Positions 8,858-17,168 of a stretch of 64,000 nucleotides of DNA are shown here, one piece after another. The notes below the pieces were generated by a model, which did no database searches, had not been told where the DNA came from, and saw only the letters and a program-made list of their open reading frames with translations. The stretch's first letter is position 1; each line of letters opens with the position of its first letter. The position numbers and the translations under genes are program-made. Source of the stretch: Sporolactobacillus shoreicorticis (GTDB lineage Bacteria > Bacillota > Bacilli > Bacillales > Sporolactobacillaceae); contig NZ_JAMXWM010000001.1 in assembly GCF_024125445.1 (NCBI RefSeq), positions 124,001-188,000 on the forward strand, given 5' to 3'.

Positions 8858-9530
8858 CGTGTTGCAGCTTCTGCTTCCGAATGTTTCTCAGGTCATGGAT
8901 GAATTTTATCTTTCAATCATTCAAACGCTGCAAATGGTCTTCGTATCAGGCCTGATTTCTTTTATACTCAGTCTGGTCATTGGCATTTTACTCGTTTCTA
9001 CGAGAAAGGGCGATATTCTAGCAAATTCCTTTGTCTTCAACGTGTTTGATAAATTAATCAATCTGTTCCGCTCGATTCCATTCATTATTCTCATTGCCGC
9101 TCTAATTCCAATTACTCGCTTGATTTCCGGAACGGCCGTCGGTGTACAGGGCACTCTGTTTCCGCTCATTGTCGGAATTACTCCTTTTTTCTCAAGACAG
9201 ATTGAATCTGCTTTGAGTGAGGTGGATGACGGATTGATCGAATCAGGGATTGCAATGGGCTTGTCACCTTTTCAAATTATTCTTTCTGTCTATTTAAAAG
9301 AAGGCATTTCGTCTATCGTGCGGGTGACGACGATTACGGTAATCAGTTTGATTGGATTAACTGCTATTGTCGGCGTTGTCGGTGGCGGCGGAATTGGTGA
9401 TTTCGCGATTCGTTACGGCTATCAGCAAAATCAGCTGGATGCAACGTATGTGTCCATTATTGTTTTACTCATTTTTGTCAGCATTGTTCAAATACTGGGT
9501 ACATTTATTTCAAAAAGAACCACACATTAG
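8850..9530 (+). CDS. metI: Methionine ABC transporter permease MetI
   Basis: Membrane permease of 226 aa with about five hydrophobic segments and the binding-protein-dependent coupling loop ESGIAMGLSPFQIILSV...KEG. The motifs NLFRSIPFIIL and AIVGVVGGGGIGDFAIRYGY are diagnostic of MetI. It overlaps the end of metN, so the two are translationally coupled. Confidence 0.93.
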   Translation: MDNVLQLLLPNVSQVMDEFYLSIIQTLQMVFVSGLISFILSLVIGILLVSTRKGDILANSFVFNVFDKLINLFRSIPFIILIAALIPITRLISGTAVGVQGTLFPLIVGITPFFSRQIESALSEVDDGLIESGIAMGLSPFQIILSVYLKEGISSIVRVTTITVISLIGLTAIVGVVGGGGIGDFAIRYGYQQNQLDATYVSIIVLLIFVSIVQILGTFISKRTTH

Positions 9531-9542
9531 GAGGCGTTTCTC

Positions 9543-10382
9543 ATGAAGAAGATGATTAAATTCAGCACTTTTATCCTCATTCTCAGTTTTGTTCTGGCTC
9601 TTACGGCTTGCAGTGCATCGTCTGGCACCGATTCAAAAATCAAAGAAGTGAAGGTGGGGGTTGTCGGTAACAGTGACGATCCGATCTGGGAACAGGTCAA
9701 TAAGAATTTGAAGAAGGAAAACATTCAGGTTAAGCTGGTTAAGTTTACTGACGGTATCATTGCCAATCAATCTCAGGATAATAAAGAGCTTGATCTGACA
9801 GCCTTCCAGCACTATGCTTTTCTGAACCAGGAGAAAAAACAAAAGGGCTATAAGTTTACTGTTATCGCTCAGTCCTATATTGTGCCCTTAAATGTCTATT
9901 CAAAAAAAATTAAAAATCTGAAACAAATTAAAAGCGGAGATAAAATTGCAATTCCGAACAATGTTACTAATGCCGGCCGCGCCCTTAAGGTTCTGGAGAG
10001 TGCAGGACTGATCAAGCTTGATCCAAGTAAAGGGTACTCACCTGCTGTGAAGGATATTACAGAAAATAAAAAGAATGTGAAGATTGTTGAAGTAGATCCG
10101 GCCAAAATTCCTAGTCTGCTTCCGGATTTTGCAGCGGGCATTACAAATAGTAACTTTATTATTGATAATAAAATGAATCCGGTCACCGACTCGATTTATC
10201 GAATTAAACCTGATCTTGATGATCCGAATAACAAACCGTGGATTAATGTCATTGTTGCACGTACAGCCGACAAGAATAATAAAACATATAAGAAAGTAGT
10301 CGATGCTTATCACACGGCTTCGGTCGCAAATAAGATTAAGAAGCTTTACAACGGAGTCTATGTTCCGGCGTTTAAGTATTAA
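9543..10382 (+). CDS. metQ: Methionine-binding lipoprotein MetQ (NlpA family)
   Basis: Lipoprotein of 279 aa with lipobox LTAC (Cys23). The NlpA family features follow: KVGVVG at the first strand, [27 protein letters not shown] (split across residues 75-105), a hinge around [23 protein letters not shown], and a C lobe ending [12 protein letters not shown]. Binds methionine or a derivative outside the membrane and delivers it to MetNI. RBS AGGAGG. No terminator is obvious before luxS. Confidence 0.92.
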   Translation: MKKMIKFSTFILILSFVLALTACSASSGTDSKIKEVKVGVVGNSDDPIWEQVNKNLKKENIQVKLVKFTDGIIANQSQDNKELDLTAFQHYAFLNQEKKQKGYKFTVIAQSYIVPLNVYSKKIKNLKQIKSGDKIAIPNNVTNAGRALKVLESAGLIKLDPSKGYSPAVKDITENKKNVKIVEVDPAKIPSLLPDFAAGITNSNFIIDNKMNPVTDSIYRIKPDLDDPNNKPWINVIVARTADKNNKTYKKVVDAYHTASVANKIKKLYNGVYVPAFKY

Positions 10383-10448
10383 AAGAAACATTACCTTCTA
10401 ATATCATGCAATATAGGTGCGGTGCTGATAAAATGGTAAGGAGTCATC

Positions 10449-10478
10449 ATGAAAATACAAAAAACGAGGCGATTGTGA
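10449..10478 (+). CDS. Possible 9-codon leader peptide coupled to luxS
   Basis: AAGGAG at 10438-10443 precedes ATG 10449, which opens MKIQKTRRL and stops at TGA 10476-10478, two bases before the luxS start. Spacing and coupling look like a translated upstream ORF. No homologue is known to me; it may be chance. Confidence 0.3.
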   Translation: MKIQKTRRL

Positions 10479-10480
10479 TT

Positions 10481-10966
10481 ATGGCAAAGGTTGAAAGCTT
10501 TACACTTGATCATACGAAAGTCAAGGCCCCATACGTCCGATTGATTGGAAAAGAGAAAGGGCCTAAGGGCGATGTCATCCAAAATTATGATTTGCGTTTT
10601 GTACAGCCGAATGAGAATGCGATTCCGACAGCAGGACTGCATACGATTGAACACATGCTGGCCAGTCTGCTGCGTGATCGGCTGGATGGTGTGATTGACT
10701 GCTCGCCATTCGGCTGCCGCACTGGTTTTCACTTGATTCTTTGGGGGGAACATGATCAAATTGATGTTGCTAAAGCGCTGAAAGGTTCTCTTGAATTTAT
10801 CGCAAACGAAGCCACTTGGGATGACGTTCAGGGGACGACTATTGAAAGCTGCGGCAATTACCGTGATCATTCACTCTTCTCAGCAAAGGAATGGGCGAAG
10901 AAAATTCTTGAAGAGGGGATTAGCTCAGATCCATTTGAGCGCAAAGTGGTTAAAGAGTCCATTTAA
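10481..10966 (+). CDS. luxS: S-ribosylhomocysteine lyase LuxS
   Basis: Cytosolic enzyme of the activated methyl cycle: S-ribosylhomocysteine to homocysteine and DPD, the autoinducer-2 precursor. 161 aa. The metal site is H54 and H58 in HTIEH plus C124 in [10 protein letters not shown]57 and C79 (FGCRTG) are the catalytic acid/base residues. Start is ATG 10481, where the LuxS N-terminus [11 protein letters not shown] begins; the longer open frame upstream overlaps a separate leader ORF. Its place after metNIQ groups methionine uptake with homocysteine recycling. Confidence 0.95.
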   Translation: MAKVESFTLDHTKVKAPYVRLIGKEKGPKGDVIQNYDLRFVQPNENAIPTAGLHTIEHMLASLLRDRLDGVIDCSPFGCRTGFHLILWGEHDQIDVAKALKGSLEFIANEATWDDVQGTTIESCGNYRDHSLFSAKEWAKKILEEGISSDPFERKVVKESI

Positions 10967-11010
10967 TTTATCTGTTGATCACAGGCAATATGATTCTTTT
11001 CAAAAAGCGA

Positions 11011-11053
11011 AACAATCTGAGTTCATCATTGATATGAATTTGGATTGTTTTTT
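11011..11053 (+). terminator. Terminator after luxS
   Basis: AACAATCTGAGTTCA pairs with TGAATTTGGATTGTT with three G-U pairs, followed by TTTTTT. It ends the methionine/luxS run. Confidence 0.65.
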
Positions 11054-11243
11054 ACGTACCATTTTTATGCAAAAAAAAGGATGGTTGAGCGAATATAGGC
11101 AACCTTGATATTCAGTTTTGCTTTAACTTATCGGAGTTTATTCGAAAACAACATCCTACGTGGTCGACAGATCATCTTGAGATAACGAACAATACAGACA
11201 GGTAAGCGATGATTTTTCGAAAAATATAGCGGGAAGAGACTTG

Positions 11244-11693
11244 ATGAAACAACTAAAAACCGCTTTCGTTAACATATTTCTAACCTTCTCCATTTTGTTT
11301 GTATTGTATCTGACGTTGATTCCGCATGATGTCATCCATACCGGAAATGTTGCAGAGCCGCCTGCTCGCCATTTTACGATTAATTTGAATCCACTTATGA
11401 TTTTCAAAAATTTTCAATCAGATTCTTTGTTCTATTTTATTGTTGATGATCTGGGGAATATGATGCTGTTTCTGCCCTTTGGTTTTTTCTTGACGATGAA
11501 GTATCCGCACTTTCATTGGGCACACACCCTATTTATAGGCGCTCTTTTTTCAGCGACCATTGAATGGATTCAGCTTTTTATGCCTAATCGTATGACTGAT
11601 ATTGATGATGTGATTCTCAATACAACGGGTGCTGTTTTGGGATACATGCTTTATCGTTTTGTTCAAACAGATGATCCTATTGAACGGAGTTAA
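11244..11693 (+). CDS. VanZ-family membrane protein
   Basis: Small integral membrane protein of 149 aa with four predicted segments: residues 8-24, about 65-82, 90-108 and 122-140. The conserved VanZ features are the early TLIP, the DDLGNMMLFLPFGF stretch, the IEWIQLFMPNR motif and the closing DIDDVILNTTGAVLGYM. VanZ itself affects teicoplanin resistance; most family members have no known function. ATG 11244 follows GGGAAGAG; an adjacent TTG is ignored. Confidence 0.85.
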   Translation: MKQLKTAFVNIFLTFSILFVLYLTLIPHDVIHTGNVAEPPARHFTINLNPLMIFKNFQSDSLFYFIVDDLGNMMLFLPFGFFLTMKYPHFHWAHTLFIGALFSATIEWIQLFMPNRMTDIDDVILNTTGAVLGYMLYRFVQTDDPIERS

Positions 11694-11838
11694 CGGTGAT
11701 TCATGAACCGACCATCGCGTTTTCCGTTTGATCATTTGGTTTAGAGAATCTCTTCACGTATGACGAAAAGCTATTTTGTTTATCCTGCTCTTAGGAGCGT
11801 CACTGCTGCCGACATGACGATAGTGAGGAGATATTTTG

Positions 11839-12036
11839 ATGACCAACGATGAACTGATAACCGAACTCGGATCAGAAGCTGTGTTGAATTATGAACGAAA
11901 CACAGCCCTTTTCTACCTGTTGATGGAAAAAGGGATCATTACACGAGAAGAATTTGATGAGAAATTCAAGACCGTCCACGAACACTTTGAAGATCACCTG
12001 AAAGGCATCTTTGGAGATGATTTTGAAGTGGAGTGA
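11839..12036 (+). CDS. Small acidic protein, unknown function
   Basis: 65 aa, rich in Glu and Asp with predicted amphipathic helices and no signal peptide or membrane segment. The sequence runs MTNDELITELG ... LFYLLMEKGIITREEFDEKF ... FEVE; the part "EKGIITREEFDEKF" resembles the C-terminal short-arm motif seen in many bacterial oligomerisation or SHOCT-like tails, but this is only a resemblance. GAGGAG lies nine bases before the ATG. It has no evident partner in the neighbourhood. Confidence 0.6.
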   Translation: MTNDELITELGSEAVLNYERNTALFYLLMEKGIITREEFDEKFKTVHEHFEDHLKGIFGDDFEVE

Positions 12037-12121
12037 TGGAGCAAATTAGAGTTCAGCGATCAATACAAGAAGTAACAGATCAATGATCTCAGAAATTAAT
12101 TGAAAATAATTGCTTTAATCC

Positions 12122-12150
12122 TTGATATGTAAATCTATATATACTATTAT
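12122..12150 (+). promoter_or_regulatory. Promoter for the riboswitch-led catabolic island
   Basis: TTGATA (12122-12127), 17-bp spacer, TATTAT (12145-12150). The RNA would begin near 12157, a few bases before the SAM-riboswitch-like core. Confidence 0.6.
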
Positions 12151-12167
12151 TATTATAATTTAATAAA

Positions 12168-12282
12168 TGATTATCAATAATAATAGAGGAAATTGGCCCA
12201 ATGAAGCCCGGCAACTACTTTTTTTAGCATAGATGCTGAATTCAACAGGAGCTGCCTGAGAAATAAGGTAAGTCAAAGAATC
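12168..12282 (+). promoter_or_regulatory. Divergent SAM-I/IV-clan riboswitch-like aptamer
   Basis: The core GGCCCAATGAAGCCCGGCAA matches the S-box P2/kink-turn region almost base for base. Downstream come an AGCAT/ATGCT hairpin, GAATTC where S-boxes have AATTCC, a P4-like hairpin CAGG-AGCTG-CCTG and GAGAAATAAGG, close to the canonical GAAAGATAAGG. The purine-rich GGAGGGA block before the core is missing and the P1 helix is weak. It is followed by a terminator and, 228 bp later, the first gene of the catabolic island. SAM is the default ligand; an altered ligand is possible. The stretch 12318-12544 beyond it is very AT-rich and holds nothing else I can name. Confidence 0.65.
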
Positions 12283-12283
12283 A

Positions 12284-12317
12284 AATCCTCATCCATTTAG
12301 GATGGGGATTATTTTTT
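12284..12317 (+). terminator. Riboswitch terminator
   Basis: AATCCTCATCC and GGATGGGGATT form an 11-bp stem with a 5-base loop, followed by ATTTTTT. Its position directly behind the aptamer and before the first ORF is what a transcription-attenuating riboswitch needs. Confidence 0.85.
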
Positions 12318-12544
12318 AAAATAATACATAGTAAATACGTAATAATTATTATATTTAATGGATTTAACTTTCTGTATTAAATAAATAAAAATGAATATTG
12401 AAAAATTAAAATAAGAATATTATAATTATATCAATATATAAAATTATATTATCACTATATGATATATTTTGAGGGGATGGAAGTTAGAATTAAGAAAACC
12501 GTACAATAGTCGCTTGAACTTTTAATCAATCGAATGGGGCGTGA

Positions 12545-13870
12545 ATGATGATGACGACAGTCGTTTCTGTTTCTAAGAAAAAGGTGGTTAAAGCAGTTGC
12601 TGCTGCATCCGTTGGTAATGCGTTGGAATGGTATGATTTTTCTGTGTACGCTTTTTTTGCAATTTATATTTCTCAGAACTTTTTTCCCGAAGGAAACAGT
12701 TCTGTTCAATTGATTAGTGCATTCCTTATCTTTGGGGTGGGCTTTATCATTCGGCCGTTAGGCGCCATTATATTGGGTAACTATGGAGATCGAAACGGAC
12801 GAAAAGCATTGCTCACGTTGACAATTATCATGATGGCGGCAGGAGTACTTGTCATTGGGCTTGCGCCATCTTATTACGCAATCGGATTTGGCGCTCCAAT
12901 TCTTATTTTAGTAGGAAGAGTACTGCAAGGTTTCTCGGCAGGTGGTGAGATGGGCGGGGCCTCTGCTTTCTTGGTCGAATATGCAGATGAAGAGAACAAA
13001 GGAAAATATGCTGCCTGGTTGCAGGCAAGTATGGCTGTTTCCAATATACTGGGAGCACTCGTTGCGACGATCGTGACCCTTTCATTTACGCAGCAACAGG
13101 TTGCCTCCTGGGGATGGCGCATTCCTTTTTTGCTTGGGGTCTTGATTGCTCCGGTTGGCCTCTACTTGCGCAATAAGTTAGATGAAACCCCTCAATTTAT
13201 TGCAGAGCGGAAGAAAGAAAAGGATGATTTAACACGTGAAACGATACCCTTGCTGAAGGCACTTAGCAAGTACCCGAAAGAATTAATTCTTGGCATCAGT
13301 TTTTCAGTGCTGTGGGTTGTTAGTGTCTATACGCTGATTATCTTTATGCCGACCTATGAACAAAAGACACTGCATTTTAGCAGTTCTGAATCCTTTACTG
13401 CGTCATTGGTAGCCAATGTGTGCATGTTTATTGGCTGTCTGTTGTCAGGACTTTATTCAGATAAAATTGGCAGACAGAAGATGCTGCTCTTTTCTACGGG
13501 GCTTCTGTTTGTTGGTGTCTATCCAATGCTGCTTTTCGTTCAGAGTGTTCATTCTTTCTTCGTATTGGTGATCACGCAAACTGTATTTTGTCTTTTGGTT
13601 TCTCTCTTTGTTGGTGTAGCCCCTTCTGCATTATCGGAAATTTTTCCTACAGAAGTGCGTGCTACGGGAATCTCGCTAACTTATAATCTTCCGAATGCTT
13701 TATTAGGCGGTTTTGCACCTGCCATTTTAACTTTATTTACTGAGGTTTTTCATAATACGTTTGCCCCGGCTTGGTATGTGATGATCTGTGCTGCCGTTTC
13801 ATTCATCGCAATTCTCTTTATGCCGCATTATCGAAAAACATTCACGGTCATTAAATCGCATGCATTTTAA
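12545..13870 (+). CDS. MFS transporter, metabolite:H+ symporter (ProP-like) family
   Basis: Twelve-segment carrier of 441 aa. The MHS-family signature is clear: ALEWYDFSVYAFFA in the first segment, RPLGAIILGNYGDRNGRKALL in the loop between segments 2 and 3, GFSAGGEMGGASAFLVEYA, and WGWRIPFLLG after segment 6. Relatives carry proline, betaine, shikimate or dicarboxylates by proton symport. It is the first gene after the riboswitch leader and sits 31 bp before the lyase, so uptake of a betaine such as ergothioneine, or movement of a product, is the likely task; the direction cannot be told. Confidence 0.85.
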   Translation: MMMTTVVSVSKKKVVKAVAAASVGNALEWYDFSVYAFFAIYISQNFFPEGNSSVQLISAFLIFGVGFIIRPLGAIILGNYGDRNGRKALLTLTIIMMAAGVLVIGLAPSYYAIGFGAPILILVGRVLQGFSAGGEMGGASAFLVEYADEENKGKYAAWLQASMAVSNILGALVATIVTLSFTQQQVASWGWRIPFLLGVLIAPVGLYLRNKLDETPQFIAERKKEKDDLTRETIPLLKALSKYPKELILGISFSVLWVVSVYTLIIFMPTYEQKTLHFSSSESFTASLVANVCMFIGCLLSGLYSDKIGRQKMLLFSTGLLFVGVYPMLLFVQSVHSFFVLVITQTVFCLLVSLFVGVAPSALSEIFPTEVRATGISLTYNLPNALLGGFAPAILTLFTEVFHNTFAPAWYVMICAAVSFIAILFMPHYRKTFTVIKSHAF

Positions 13871-13901
13871 AATTTTTTCAGAGCGGGGAGAAAGGGAATA
13901 A

Positions 13902-15416
13902 GTGAAGACTCATGAGATTGTATTGGATGGACAACGTTTAACGATTAAAGATATCATTCGTGTTGCGCGGAAAAAAGATAAGATTATTATTGCTGATCAT
14001 GCCATGGATAAAGTAGTCGCAGGACGTCAATTTATTGAACAGCAAGTCTATTCGGAAATCCCGGTTTATGGATTGAATCGCGGCGTAGGTCAAAACAAAG
14101 ATCAACACGTATCACCTGAGCAGTATGAACGCTATAATCACAGTCTTCTTTTGTCTCATTGCATTTCAGTTGGACCAGAAGCCTCGGAGGAAACCGTCCG
14201 AGCGGCTATACTCATTCGCCTCAACACACTTCTGTTAGGCTATACTGGGGTACAACCGGAAATCGTACGCATGTATCAGGCATTTCTGAACGCAGAGATC
14301 TCTCCTATTGTATATGAACGCGGATCTGTTGGAGCTGCCGATATCGGATGTCTGGCTTCAATCGGACTGGCGTTGATTGGGGAGGGAGAGGTTCGCTATA
14401 AAGGCGTACGAATGGCTGCAGCAGAAGCACTAGAAAAATGTGGGTTGAAAAAAATAAGACTCGGACCTAAAGATGGACTGGCGATTGTCAGTTCTAACGC
14501 ATTATTTATTGCGAAAACTGTGCTTTTCATCCAACAAGTAGAAGTGTTTCTAAACTTGGCGAATTTAATTTACGCAATGTCACTTGAAGGATTTGACGGC
14601 AATGTGACGCCGCTTAATCGTTCTGTCGTCGATGCGAAGAAGGCTGAGGGTCAGAAAAAGACTGCCGCGGCAGTGCGAAAGTATTTAGAGAGCAGCTATC
14701 TTTGGGACGGACATAAGAGAAAAAATCTGCAAGATCCGCTCAGCTTTAGAGGGGCGTTTAGCGTTCATGGATCGGTGAGAGATTCTCTGGATTATCTTAA
14801 GAATCAAGTGTCTATTTATTTGAATGCTTCCGAGGACAATCCGGCAGTGCTGGTGAACGAAAAGGAAATCATTTCGTGCGCAAACTATGAAATAACCACT
14901 CTTGTCCTTGGCATTGAAATGATCAATCTAGCACTTTGCCATATGGCGAGAATTGCATGCTTTCGTATCATTAAGCTGGGAAATCCGGAATTTACAGGGC
15001 TGCCGCGTTTTCTAGCACCAAAGGATAAGTCCGTACTTGGATTCGCAACCATCCAAAAAACAATTGCAGCTCTTGAGGCCGAAATTCAGGATTTGTGTCG
15101 TCCGGTTTCCACCAATTTTTTTCCTCTTGCAGGAGACATTGAGGATCATGCAACAAATTCAGTTTATGCTGTACAGAAATCTGAGAAAATCATGGATAAT
15201 TTGTACTATATTTTTGGCATTGAAACCATGCATGCAGCTCAGGCTATTGATTTGCGCGGAAACATACTTCTTGGAAAAGGAACCAAGCAGCTCTATCAAT
15301 CAATGAGGTGCCGCATTGCTTTCTTAGACCAGGATCGAAATCTATCCATTGATATTGAGAAAGCCTATAAGCTTTTAAAAGACAATGTGATGAGTTCTAA
15401 CAATGTATATTTTTAA
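13902..15416 (+). CDS. Histidase/phenylalanine-lyase family enzyme lacking the MIO triad; probable ergothionase
   Basis: 504 aa, full-length for the aromatic amino-acid lyase fold. VYGLNRGVG (55-63) corresponds to the YGxNTGFG loop with the catalytic tyrosine (Y56); SEDNPAV and the C-terminal EDHATNSVYAVQK region are also conserved. Residues 141-150 read GSVGAADIGC where MIO enzymes have GSxGASGDLAP: the Ala-Ser-Gly that makes the MIO electrophile is gone. Ergothionases, which eliminate trimethylamine from ergothioneine to give thiourocanate, are known (from memory) to be MIO-free members of this fold. Linked importer, urocanase homologue, DUF917, hydantoinase and carbamoylase support that reading. 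Histidine ammonia-lyase activity is unlikely. GTG start after GAAAGGGA. Confidence 0.8.
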   Translation: MKTHEIVLDGQRLTIKDIIRVARKKDKIIIADHAMDKVVAGRQFIEQQVYSEIPVYGLNRGVGQNKDQHVSPEQYERYNHSLLLSHCISVGPEASEETVRAAILIRLNTLLLGYTGVQPEIVRMYQAFLNAEISPIVYERGSVGAADIGCLASIGLALIGEGEVRYKGVRMAAAEALEKCGLKKIRLGPKDGLAIVSSNALFIAKTVLFIQQVEVFLNLANLIYAMSLEGFDGNVTPLNRSVVDAKKAEGQKKTAAAVRKYLESSYLWDGHKRKNLQDPLSFRGAFSVHGSVRDSLDYLKNQVSIYLNASEDNPAVLVNEKEIISCANYEITTLVLGIEMINLALCHMARIACFRIIKLGNPEFTGLPRFLAPKDKSVLGFATIQKTIAALEAEIQDLCRPVSTNFFPLAGDIEDHATNSVYAVQKSEKIMDNLYYIFGIETMHAAQAIDLRGNILLGKGTKQLYQSMRCRIAFLDQDRNLSIDIEKAYKLLKDNVMSSNNVYF

Positions 15417-15523
15417 GGTTGACAATAGCAAAAGTTTTTAATAATATCAAAATATAATAATTAATTATCATTATGTGATTATTGAAGAACGATATCGTGT
15501 CATTTATTTGGGAGGAGGATTTA

Positions 15524-16168
15524 ATGGATTTAATAGCAGGGGCTTTAATTTATTTGCACAGCCACCAGAATGAATTTGGCGATGCTGTATGGACTCATCT
15601 TGAATTGAGTGGTTTATCACTTTTGCTAGGATTAATGATCGGTATTCCGTTTGCTATTCTTTGTGCGCGACATGCTAAACTTTCGAATCTTATCATGAGC
15701 TTGGTAAATACATTCAGGGTTATACCTAGTCTGGCGATTTTGATCATTGTTATGCCGTTGCTGGGCACAGGATTTGCTCCTGCATTAATTGCACTAATTG
15801 TTCTGGCTTGTCCGCCTATCCTGATTAATACATTTATAGGGATAAAGAGTGTGGATCAAGAGATTCTTGAATCAGCAAGAGGCATGGGTATGAGTGCAAG
15901 GCAAATTTTGATGAAAATTGAAATTCCAATTGCTCTCCCATTAATTTTATCAGGTATTCGAACGGCCTCCGTTGAAATTATTTCCAGTGCCACACTTGCT
16001 GCATTCATTGGCGGTGGCGGATTAGGCACATTTATTATCAGCGGATTGAGTATGTACAACTTTTCAATGCTTCTCGTTGGTGCTCTCCCGGTTGCGTTAC
16101 TTGCTATACTTTCAGAATTATTATTCGGATCAATAGAAAGAGTATTTACAAAATATAAAAGAGCTTAG
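15524..16168 (+). CDS. OpuCB-type ABC permease (first permease of the betaine/ergothioneine-like importer)
   Basis: 214-aa membrane permease with five to six hydrophobic segments. The family marks are LVNTFRVIPSLAIL, the coupling motif ESARGMGMSARQILMKIEIPIALP, and AAFIGGGGLGTFI. ATG 15524 is selected because GGGAGGAGG lies six bases upstream; an earlier TTG in frame has no such site. The SBP, ATPase and a second permease follow in order. This four-gene OpuC arrangement transports quaternary ammonium compounds; ergothioneine importers (EgtU/V) belong to the same family. Confidence 0.87.
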   Translation: MDLIAGALIYLHSHQNEFGDAVWTHLELSGLSLLLGLMIGIPFAILCARHAKLSNLIMSLVNTFRVIPSLAILIIVMPLLGTGFAPALIALIVLACPPILINTFIGIKSVDQEILESARGMGMSARQILMKIEIPIALPLILSGIRTASVEIISSATLAAFIGGGGLGTFIISGLSMYNFSMLLVGALPVALLAILSELLFGSIERVFTKYKRA

Positions 16169-16187
16169 TTAAAGGGAGATGAACGCT

Positions 16188-17129
16188 TTGGCAAAATCAC
16201 GTAAAACCATCATTGGTCTATCTATTTTTATTATCGTTATCATTATTGGGTTGATTGCACTCGTGACTGTTCAGAATAATGCATCGAAAGGGTCCGGTAA
16301 TGGTGCGCCCAAACAGACCATCACAATTGGTTCTAAGAATTTTACTGAGAGCATCATTCTTGGAGAAATGTACGCAGATGCGTTAGAAAATGCAGGATAT
16401 AAAGTGAATCGAAAGCTAAATCTTGGCGGAACTCTTGTTGCCCATGAAGCTTTGAAAAAAGGTGACATTGATATGTATCCGGAATATACAGGAACCGGCC
16501 TCCTCGATATTTTGAAAGAAAATAAACTGACGGATGCTGATGCGGTTTATAAAGAAGTTGCGAAACAGTACAAAGACAAATGGAACTTGATTTGGCTGAA
16601 TCCGTCGAAAGCTAATGATTCAAATGGACTTGCAGTCAGCAAAAAAATTTCCGACAAGTATAACATTCATACATTCTCTGATTTTGCACGTGAATCGAAA
16701 AAGATTAACTTCGCATCGACACCGGAATTTGACGAACGTGCCGATGGATTGAAAGGATTAAAGGCAACTTATGGCGGTTTTAATTTTAAGAGCAGCAAAA
16801 TCTATGATTACGGATTAAGATATCAGCTTTTAGAAAATGGCAAAGCAGATGCTATTGTAGCCTTTACTACAGATGGACAGCTGACAAACAAAAATGTAGT
16901 CCTTCTGGAAGATAATAAGCATTTCTATCCGCCGTACTTTGTATGCCCGGTTATACGCGCCAATGTAATAAAAAAAGATCCAAATGTTCAAAAGGTGATA
17001 AACGCCGTATCGGCCAAACTGACTGAAAAGAATATGCAGGAAATGAATGCTCAAGTCGATCTGCAAAAGCAAAAATATCAGGATGTGGCGAAGCAATTTC
17101 TTATTGATAATGATCTCATTAAAAAATAA
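16188..17129 (+). CDS. OpuC/EgtU-type substrate-binding protein, membrane-anchored
   Basis: 313 aa. Residues 1-27 form a basic start and one long hydrophobic anchor; there is no lipobox cysteine, unlike OpuCC lipoproteins. The binding domain starts with TITIGSKNFTESIILGEMYA, followed by LGGTLVAHEALKKGDIDMYPEYTGTG, the family block shared by glycine betaine, choline, carnitine and ergothioneine binding proteins. TTG 16188 is preferred, nine bases after AAAGGGAG; the ATG at 16179 overlaps that site. Given the lyase and thiohydantoin genes around it, ergothioneine or its S-methyl form is the expected ligand. Confidence 0.87.
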   Translation: MAKSRKTIIGLSIFIIVIIIGLIALVTVQNNASKGSGNGAPKQTITIGSKNFTESIILGEMYADALENAGYKVNRKLNLGGTLVAHEALKKGDIDMYPEYTGTGLLDILKENKLTDADAVYKEVAKQYKDKWNLIWLNPSKANDSNGLAVSKKISDKYNIHTFSDFARESKKINFASTPEFDERADGLKGLKATYGGFNFKSSKIYDYGLRYQLLENGKADAIVAFTTDGQLTNKNVVLLEDNKHFYPPYFVCPVIRANVIKKDPNVQKVINAVSAKLTEKNMQEMNAQVDLQKQKYQDVAKQFLIDNDLIKK

Positions 17130-17168
17130 TCGCTCAATAATGGATGAATCATGATCGGAGGTGACAGA

